64,000 bases of DNA. It comes from Pararge aegeria (Eukaryota; Arthropoda; Insecta; Lepidoptera; Nymphalidae). Shown here in pieces: positions 57,290 to 64,000 of this stretch (its first letter is position 1; each line of letters starts with the position of its first letter). The stretch spans positions 11,922,001 to 11,986,000 of the forward strand of contig NC_053189.1 in NCBI RefSeq assembly GCF_905163445.1, written 5' to 3'. The position numbers and the translations under genes were made by a program. The notes below the pieces were generated by a model, which saw only the letters and a program-made list of their open reading frames with translations, was not told the DNA's origin and ran no database searches.

Positions 57290-57475
57290 CGAGTTTGAAT
57301 GTCTCTTGTTTTGACAGAGACGTTGAAGCGTTGTTAAATCGCAGTTGGAATTGCAAATGAATCGGCCGTTTACATCGTGTCGTAAACGCGGTGATATGAT
57401 CCAGTCAGTTTCGCACCATTAAACTCTTGGACGTCCTCCCCCGATTTTATTGTAAATATGTCTTATGTGACGTAA
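57290..57475. promoter_or_regulatory. High-complexity island
   Basis: TTTGACAGAGACGTTGAAGC, AATCGCAGTTGGAATTGCAA and CGGCCGTTTACATCGTGTCG, then TGTGACGTAAAC. Repeat-free, no frame. Candidate enhancer by composition. Confidence 0.25.
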
Positions 57476-57675
57476 ACACATTCATTCATCTATCTATTAT
57501 TATTATACATTGTATTCAATATCATCAGCATCTCTTTCAGACAACCTATTAGGTAATGCTTGGACAGTCATCTTCTCGTACCTACTTAGGTACGTTATTT
57601 ATTTATCAGATCATATTTATGGATATAGTATATATATATTAATCACATAATGACGTCCTGTTAGTTATAATACCC

Positions 57676-57790
57676 GGGACTGACTTAAGGTGCTCTTCGA
57701 GGCACAATGACAATGCCAATTCCTAACTCCGGTTTTGGTACTGGGAATTTATTGGGATTCTTTTACCCCAATAAATTCCCTTACGAACTT
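57676..57790 (-). mobile_element. Family C-related fragment with hairpin
   Basis: AAGGTGCTCTTCGAGGCACA echoes the family C copy at 31240. GGGAATTTATTGGG and its complement at 57743-57780 form a 14-bp hairpin. Confidence 0.45.
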
Positions 57791-58984
57791 TCACTGCATC
57801 CGGGAATAGCCGAAGCTTCGCGATCGTGAAATATGCCAACCTGAGCAACGAAGTAGTTTCAAAATACTGATTAAAAATCTAAATTGAAAAATGTAGCTAA
57901 CATGTTTCAGAATTTCCATAATAGGCCTTTAAAGTTACCTATATTTTGAATTTGCTTTTCAAAATTATTTTTGTGTGGTAGAATTTTTAAAAGAACCGTG
58001 GGAGCAGCATTCTTAAGGGTTCATGTGACAAAGATAATGCAGCCCGACAACCGTAATATGCAGCCAAACTTGTCCTGTCACCAGACCTATTGAGTCTTGT
58101 ATTCTACCATTATAAATTGAACCCCTGTATATTTTTATATGCCGTTTTCGTCTCGTTATAATGATACCAATGCATACACGGAAGGTCCTATTAAAATGGT
58201 TTAAATACACTCGTTCAACTGGCTCGCGGCTTGCTTTGGAATTGAGTCGTAAATGTCGACTCGAGTGCACTACGCCATCGTTCTGCTGTCATTTACTCTT
58301 GAAAAAATAGTTAACAAAATGTCCGTCTATATTACGATTCACGATAGGGTCTCGAATGAATGAGAATTAGGGAGTAGGGACATACTAAAATATACATGTT
58401 TAAGAACTTTAATTGACTATATATAATCTTAATCCACTATTTTGGGACACTTCGGTTAATAAAGTACCTAATTTTTTTTTTTAATAAAGTAATTATATAT
58501 AAAATCTTTTCACGATTTAAATCTATAGTAAATAATCCAGGATACGCAATTTATGAAATGACGCCACAAAGTAAAAACAATAATTGAATTAAACAAACTG
58601 TATTCTACGGCCAAAGAGTTCCATTTCTAGAAGAATCACTAAAAATGGACAAGTCCACAGTTTTTAAGGTAAACTAAGCTCGGCTGCCTACGCAGTCAGA
58701 AAAATTAGACAAATTACTGACGTAGAAATAGCTAGGCTGTTTATTTAGCGTACTTTCATAGTGTTATTTCATACGGGATCTTGATATGGCTAAGCTGCTG
58801 ATACCGAAACTATAGTTATACTTATTGCAGAAAACAGCTGCACGATTAATATATATAAACTTTCATCACGCGAATCCCTTCGTGTGAAGTTTAAAGAAAT
58901 AGTTATACTTACTGTAGCTTCACAATATATATAATACTACAGTATTTGTAAGACAACATAATAGTCTATATAAACAAAAAGTGG
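57791..58984. other. Unique sequence with a CNE-like patch
   Basis: 57990-58290 is of higher complexity (ATGTGACAAAGATAATGC, CTGGCTCGCGGCTTGC, GTCGACTCGAGTGCAC). An 85-codon minus frame over it shows no domain. Confidence 0.3.
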
Positions 58985-59395
58985 ATATAGATGGTCATAA
59001 ATTAGTGTCATCTGCATATCGTCTGCGAAAGGTACAGAAGCCATTTTTTGGGATTGAGTAGACGCTTTTATTATAATATGATCCCTAAGGTAATATTGGA
59101 CCTACCAATGTATAAGTTTGAAGAATATGTTAAAACACATTTATTACAGGGAGGTTACAATTGATGAATTTCTTAACGATGAGGTTGCTTGGAAACGTCC
59201 GGCTCCGCTGTCACCTCTAGATAGAAAAATGAATGTTGAAATGAAAAATGTAAAGAGTTGATGTTGGAAAAGAGCAACTGTTGAGTTTCTTGCCGGCTTC
59301 TTCTCGGTAGAATCTGCCTTCCGAACCGGTGGTAGAGTCACTACAAACAGACAGACTTGACGTTTCAAGTTACAGTTTTGGCCAGTTTCAGAAAC
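58985..59395 (+). mobile_element. LINE 3' end, copy 3
   Basis: Same element as 33491-33925 on the opposite strand: TCATCTGCATATCGTCTGCG, ATGATCCCTAAGGTAATATT, TTATTACAGGGAGGTTACAA, GAAAAGAGCAACTGTTGAGT and CCGAACCGGTGGTAGAGTCA. Frame broken by stops. The polyadenylated tail is missing past 59395. Confidence 0.8.
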
Positions 59396-59599
59396 TTATA
59401 CCTTATATAGCATTCTTGTGCTGAGCGCATTGCTTGGAAATATTGATAGACATAAAACGTAAATGGTACCTACATGCAATGCAAAATATTTTTATCTTCT
59501 ATTTTTACATTCACATGTAGTCCAGTCTGCTTGTTAGTATAATACTGCTTCAAAGGAGACGGTAATACAAACAGGCAGAGGTAAGATGGGAAAATCACA

Positions 59600-60010
59600 G
59601 GCATGTTGGTAAAGAGATTATTAAATCGCTAAGATTTTCCTACAGTTTTAGCGTACGTGAGGTTTCATCTTGTGCGATGATCTGTTTTAAATCAATCATT
59701 ACGGAAACGCGGGTAATTGTTACAAAGTACAAAACGAAATTTACGACCGCTAACACGTCTAGTAAAGCCAGAGATCGTTAAAGAAAAAAGCCTGTAAACA
59801 TGTTTTTTTGCGTTCTAACATAAGTAGGTTGCGTTCCACACCCCTTGGAACTTGGAAAAAACCGTGGCAATCGCAAATCACCTATTTTATGTAAACTTCG
59901 TGACTTTGCGCCGTATCGAATGACTTAGAAAGGATTTATTTATATTCGTATCGACCGGCTAGAAACTAAAATGGTGGAGCTTTGTCAATGAGCTTGCGGG
60001 TGGGGCGTGG
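59600..60010. promoter_or_regulatory. High-complexity island
   Basis: About 400 bp without repeats: TTTAGCGTACGTGAGGTTTC, TTTAAATCAATCATTACGG, AAACCGTGGCAATCGC (Runt-like), TTATGTAAACTTCGTGAC (Fox-like) and GAGCTTGCGGGTGGGGCGTG. No frame. Lies 0.8 kb upstream of candidate exon 3. Confidence 0.25.
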
Positions 60011-60776
60011 TATAGCTCAAAAATAAACTTGTTTGTACCTATAAAAACTATATATGTAGGTATCTAATGTTTAGATACGTTTAAACTAAACTGATATGAT
60101 TAAATGTATTAGAAACGTTTGAGAAGATAGTGTCATACATTAACATAATTCTGTTATTTAAATGATAACGCTTTAATTAGTTCATTTTAACATGGATTCG
60201 TTATAGTACCTAATATGACATTTATTTGACGGCGTAACATAAAATATTTCCATAATTATTTACGTCTGGTTTTTTGTTGATTGGTAGAGCCATGATACAG
60301 GTACAGGTAGAGGTGGCATTTTAATTTTTGATTTATTAAAAAAAAAAAAACAAGTTGCTAGTTTCTATTTTGCTGCACGTAAAAGTACCTTTTAGGAGAC
60401 ACTGTTAGCGATATTATTTTTACATATTTAGACTTTACCTACCTAGCAAGCAAGCTTTAATCTTTTGCTTCTTAAGTAGATATACAAGACCGAAAGAATG
60501 CTTAACCGTTAATGATTCTAATATTATCTGATAATGATGACTGGGCATTTTAAGAGAGTTTTATTTAGAACTATATTAGAACTTTGGGTAGGTACATATG
60601 TTAGACCGCTCTTGCATTATGTTTTTGCTCATAATTAGGTACTTCCTTGACGCCCTAACCTATTTTGACTTGAAGTATGTTATAGCGTTGCTTGTAGAAT
60701 TGAATATGGTATTTAGCTACGAAGATTATTTTGGTTCCTGTATATTTTTTTAAAATTAAACATACTTTGTTTTCAG
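60011..60776. other. Unique AT-rich sequence
   Basis: Ends in CATACTTTGTTTTCAG, the acceptor of candidate exon 3. Nothing else recognised. Confidence 0.4.
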
Positions 60777-60823
60777 ATTGCCTTGCCCGTTTACACAAAC
60801 GTCGCTAGCGAGTTTAAGACAAG
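60777..60823 (+). CDS. Candidate coding exon 3
   Basis: A strong acceptor (CTTTGTTTTCAG) and a good donor (ACAAG|GTGAAT at 60824) bracket 47 nt of higher GC than its surroundings. In phase 0, as required by exon 2, it reads I-A-L-P-V-Y-T-N-V-A-S-E-F-K-T plus two bases. A second frame is also open; the third stops. Joined to exons 1 and 2 the product begins MAAVKTSE and continues for 45 residues without a stop. The next exon would need to supply one base to finish the codon AG-N; none is evident before the window ends. Protein family unknown. Confidence 0.4.
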
Positions 60824-61070
60824 GTGAATATTTAATCTTAATATTTCAAAAATCTTATTACACAAGTAGGTCCTACTTTACAGATTTATAAGACCAAGAA
60901 CCTGTTAAATATAATATCTCTACTAAGCATTGATTCAATCTAAATCCTTCTGAGAAGAATCCAACAAGAAACTCAAAAAAGGTTCTTGGAGAAAAAGTTT
61001 TTGGGCTATTTTATTCAGAAATAGAATTAGGTATTTATTTTATGGTTAGACTGTAACGTGCCTAAACAAG
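60824..61070. other. Unique sequence
   Basis: GAGAAGAATCCAACAAGAAACT at 60953 may be a scrap of the LINE 3' UTR. The left copy of the SINE target duplication (AAACAAG) is at 61064-61070. Confidence 0.4.
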
Positions 61071-61332
61071 ATAAGTAAATAAAAATAAATATACAACGAC
61101 AATACACACATCGCCATCTAGCCCCAAAGTAAGCGTAGCTCGTGTTATGGGTACTAAGATGACTGATGAATATTTTTATGAATAACATACATAAATACTT
61201 AGAAGATACATATAAACACTCAGACACTGAAAAACATTCATGCTCACACAAACATTTTCCAGTAGTGGGAATCGAACCCACGGCCTTGGGCTTAGAAAGC
61301 AGGGTCGCTGGAAACTGCGCCAATCGGCCATC
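61071..61332 (-). mobile_element. Family E tRNA SINE with target duplication
   Basis: Minus strand: GGCCGATTGGCGCAGTTTCC (A box), GTGGGTTCGATTCCCACTAC (B box), TTCATAAAAATATTCATCAG, then the AAGCGTAGCT tail word in reverse. AAACAAG flanks it at 61064-61070 and 61333-61339, a likely 7-bp target duplication. The GIEPT-type peptides in frames here are translated SINE, not a gene. Confidence 0.88.
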
Positions 61333-61367
61333 AAACAAGTTACAATATACTTTTATTTATTTTTTTA

Positions 61368-61650
61368 TAGTAATAATGGACGGACAAAGAAGATGGCTCA
61401 CCTGATGGGAAGTTGCAAACCATTGGCTATATACAGAGCAACACTTCGCAGGGCAAGCAATTTCTTGTAATTTCTGCAACTTGCTGCCCTGTCTATCGAC
61501 CTGGGGCGTAATTATTAAGCTTCTTAAGCCTGTGGTTTAACACAGGAAATCACGCCCTTCAGTCCACAACACAGCATTACAACAATTCTGCTTAGCGGCA
61601 GAAATAAGCATGGTAGTACTCCCCGGACAAGCTCTGTCACAAAGAGCTCT
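61368..61650 (-). mobile_element. Family B SINE, near full length
   Basis: GACGGACAAAGAAGATGGCT, CACTTCGCAGGGCAAGC, CTATCGACCTGGGGCG, ATCACGCCCTTCAGTCC and CTCTGTCACAAAGAGCTC are family B from tail to head. Confidence 0.75.
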
Positions 61651-62154
61651 CCTAATCACTATACATTACACTCAGAATGATATTCTACGAAGGAAATTGG
61701 TGTGAAATTGATCAATAAAAATGAAATCGCCGTTGATTTAAATGCAGCTGTTCGAACCCAATGATAAAATCTCCGGTGGAGGCGGTGTTTTCTAAAATGT
61801 AAATAATAAAAATCAAGTCCAAGTATCACGAAGTAACCTCGATTCAATCTCCGTGCGTCGATAATACATTTCATGAACCGGTAACTAACAGATTCAGGGT
61901 ACATAAACTGATAAAAATTTATGATACGTCCGACAAGAGAAAGGTGTATTAAGTTGCAATTAATGCTGACATATTTTTATTTGCATAATGAACTGGAAAT
62001 AGGTATATAATAACTTTATTTTATAGTTTATATTACATAAATTATATTTTCCGATGATATTTATGTTTTAAGATGATTTCGGTCAGTAGTAGGTATATAA
62101 TGTTAAATTAAACATCTTTCGTTTTTTAACCCTGGTTTATTGATATAATTGAAT
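61651..62154. other. Unique sequence
   Basis: 61690-61910 is of slightly higher complexity. No gene. Confidence 0.35.
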
Positions 62155-62468
62155 GTCTTCATCATCAACCCATCGCCAACTCACTGCAGGGCACGGGTTT
62201 TCTCTCAAAATGGGAAAAGGGTTCAGGCCGTAGTCCACCACACTTGGTCTAGTGTGGATTGGTAGACTTCACAAGCTCTTGTGAATTGAACTCTTAAGCA
62301 CGCGGGTTTTCTCACGATGTTTTCTTGCACCGTTCAAGCAAGTGATGTTTAAGTGATTAAATTAAAAACACACATAACTCCGAAAAATTAGAGGTGCGTG
62401 CCGTGGATCGAACTCGTTAACCCCGAAAGAAAAACAAAGCTTTGCCCACTACACTAGCACTGCTCCTA
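62155..62468 (-). mobile_element. Family F tRNA SINE, full length
   Basis: Minus strand: GTGCTAGTGTAGTGGGCAAA (A box), ACGAGTTCGATCCACGG (B box), GTGCGTTTTTAATTTAATC-like body, TCACTTGCTTGAACGGTGCA, then the tail with AGTGTGGTGGACTACGG. A decayed partner lies at 13080-13195. Confidence 0.75.
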
Positions 62469-63212
62469 ACCTCTGTTCACTTAAATGTGCAATTAACAAC
62501 GGTGGTATATAGTCTATCCGCTAAAATAATGCGGTCCTTGTGTCTGTCAGTTGGTCATATAAACCATTTAACAGTGGAAATAAGCACAGTGGATATTACT
62601 TTAAAAAAATGTTTTCTCATTTATACCTATAACACTAGTTGCTCATAGTACTTATGGACTTTAACTTACCACTCGATCTTAGCTATGCATCCAAATAACA
62701 TGCTGTACTGAGCATGGTTTATTTGATGAAAGAATATTTTTTTCGTATATAACATTTCTTTGCCTAATAATGACGTTTGGAATAACATGTTCAATTAGTT
62801 TCGACACAAAATGCGTTATTGTGGATAGTACATGGCTCCAATACCTATATATATAATATAGTAGTAGGTACAATTAACATAGTATTTACTTATTATGTAG
62901 CAGGTCGGTAGAGTTGCTTCTTCTGGCTTGCAATACAAATAATCTAATATAATATTGCTACTGAAATGAAGAAAGCCTTTGTTTGATAGCCTTTTCGTTA
63001 TATATTATACTGAGAGCTTAATTGCTCAGTTGATTAAATTTATTGAATACTATTCTATTTCGGTACCAACTGGCAGTGGGTAGGTTGACTGACGTAAACC
63101 TACTCAGTTACAAAAAAGTAAAAAAATCACGTAAATATTTTTTTTTATTCGTGTTTTTACCTACACTTGGAGGAATAATCAATTTTATAAATTTAAAATG
63201 CATATAAAAATT
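62469..63212. other. Unique AT-rich sequence
   Basis: A strong minus-strand donor word (GAGTG|GTAAGTTAAA) at 62660-62674 follows no supported frame. Nothing else recognised. Confidence 0.35.
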
Positions 63213-63445
63213 TTCGGAACCGACAGGATTTGAACCTGCGACTCTCGGGCAATTTATAACGTAAATATTTACTTTTCGTTAATACAGAAATATAAAATGC
63301 TTTATATTTCTGTATTAACGAAAGGAAGCGTTTGCTGGTTTGTAGGGTAGATTATGTGATACAGGCATTTAAAGGCCTGGATTATTAAATATGTATATAT
63401 AATCCTCCGCGAAGTATATATCTAAATCGACAGCTCTACCGCTGC
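63213..63445 (-). mobile_element. tRNA-like SINE head split by 180-bp insert
   Basis: Minus strand: AGCGGTAGAGCTGTCGATTT (D-arm/A-box part, 63422-63441) and AGAGTCGCAGGTTCAAATCC (T-arm/B box, 63223-63242) belong together in a tRNA but lie about 180 nt apart. The spacer contains a 23-bp hairpin and AT-rich sequence. The 3' flank after the T-arm is TGTCGGTTCCGA. Simplest reading: a SINE or tRNA relic invaded by a small fold-back element. Confidence 0.55.
63274..63323. repeat. 23-bp perfect hairpin, 4-nt loop
   Basis: 63274-63296 and 63301-63323 are exact inverted repeats around ATGC. The word TAACGTAAATATTTA beside it (63258) recurs at 63538. Confidence 0.85.
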
Positions 63446-63700
63446 TAACGTTTGCTCAAGAAACAGGCGCGAGATAAGAAAGCGCACTTTTATTTACGCA
63501 TACAGTATGGCCGATCATTGGCCTGGCGTGTTTCCTAACGTAAATATTTATAGACGGGCCGGGCAACGCGCACACTTGTTCCTATGTTTGTTTCTGTCAT
63601 TCAACACGACTCAAAAGCGTCTTGTTCGCTCTCGATTTCATCTAGATAACTTACGTTTTTTAATCTCACAGTGCTTTCTGTTCGAGTAGCTCTATGTATC
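63446..63700. promoter_or_regulatory. High-complexity GC-richer island
   Basis: AACAGGCGCGAGATAAGAAA, GCGCACTTTTATTTACGC, TGGCCGATCATTGGCC (palindromic ends) and ACGGGCCGGGCAACGCGCAC. TTTTTAATCTCACAG at 63656-63670 is an acceptor-like tract. The following 48 nt, joined to exon 3, would stop, so no exon is called. Possible regulatory DNA. Confidence 0.25.
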
Positions 63701-63895
63701 CACAAAGAAAATTCCGTTAGGTACAGCTATGTAAACGGTGGACAACGTTTTTTGTTTTTATTTACGACTATTATATGCCTCGATATTGTAATTTAATTTC
63801 TTCTCCTTTGTACTTCTAATAAAGTAAAGTGAAAAAAGTAACATTTCGAATTACGGAACTGGGCTCAAAAACCATCCCAGAGCCGTTTCATTAAA

Positions 63896-63940
63896 AAAAA
63901 ATATACTGGAAAGTAAGTAAGTTGTAAACTTACCAGTATA
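63896..63940. repeat. Hairpin at right edge
   Basis: AAAAATATACTGG and CCAGTATATTTTT pair exactly. Pairing extends to AAGT/ACTT inside after a small bulge. Confidence 0.75.
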
Positions 63941-64000
63941 TTTTTGTAATAAAACGCGGGTGAAAAAGTCTAGTTGAGAAATAAGCATCAGGTGGTGCTG

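Larger units (their letters stand above)
27366..60776 (+). other. Candidate intron 2
   Basis: If exons 27302-27365 and 60777-60823 belong together, this 33.4-kb span is intronic and carries most of the SINE copies described below. The 56-nt candidate exon at 53946-54001 lies inside it and would introduce an early stop if included after exon 2. Confidence 0.3.

Noticed and set aside
61166..61405. Frames with a GIEPTALGLES-type peptide
   Set aside because: This is translated family E SINE head, a common false gene prediction.
63671..63718. Possible fourth exon after TTTTTAATCTCACAG
   Set aside because: Joined to exon 3 it reads only about 16 codons to a stop and its donor is weak; a short last exon cannot be excluded.
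1..64000. CRISPR arrays, bacterial operons, phage or organelle DNA
   Set aside because: No regularly spaced repeats, no bacterial-type gene packing, and repeat families and splice signals are insect nuclear.

Overview
The window reads as nuclear DNA from an insect, most likely a moth or butterfly (Lepidoptera). It is AT-rich, has no ORF longer than about 150 codons, is full of short TAGG/CCTA runs, and carries many interspersed repeats that I recognise as lepidopteran: tRNA-headed SINEs, LINE 3' ends and fold-back elements. Nothing bacterial, viral or organellar is seen. Family names come from recognising the sequence, not from a search. Species cannot be assigned.

Most of the window looks like the very large introns or flanks of one or more genes. 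I propose a plus-strand gene. A GC-rich promoter and short first exon lie at 4.9-5.04 kb, with an ATG at 5011 and a GTGAGT donor. A 64-nt exon lies at 27302-27365 and a 47-nt exon at 60777-60823. Joined, these keep one frame open for 45 residues and the gene would run off the right edge. A 56-nt, 68% GC segment with good splice sites (53946-54001) does not fit that frame and may be an alternative, untranslated or poison exon. A second GC-rich promoter-like island lies at 10.02-10.32 kb and ends in a near-perfect splice donor. I do not recognise the protein.

On the minus strand there is a 97-codon cysteine-containing frame at 18.0-18.3 kb that faintly resembles a CLIP domain, and a possible terminal exon at 3.2-3.34 kb. 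Both are tentative.

Repeats, left to right. A Penelope-type repeat with a hammerhead-like motif lies at 2 kb. Three copies of one LINE 3' end are at 2.7, 33.5 and 59.0 kb; the middle one sits inside another element with an 8-bp target duplication. Two other LINE remnants are at 22.3 and 49.8 kb. At least six SINE-type families, here labelled A-C and E-G, occur in many copies. Family D is a non-autonomous, possibly Helitron-like element. Two long fold-back elements are at 14.63-14.85 and 34.91-35.12 kb, and several shorter hairpins are also present.

Between repeats lie higher-complexity islands that look like regulatory DNA. The clearest is 13.82-14.46 kb, with three perfect POU octamers. Others are at 12.7, 21.75, 23.95, 26.55, 36.5, 46.5, 57.3, 58.1 and 59.7 kb. 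These calls rest on composition and motifs only.
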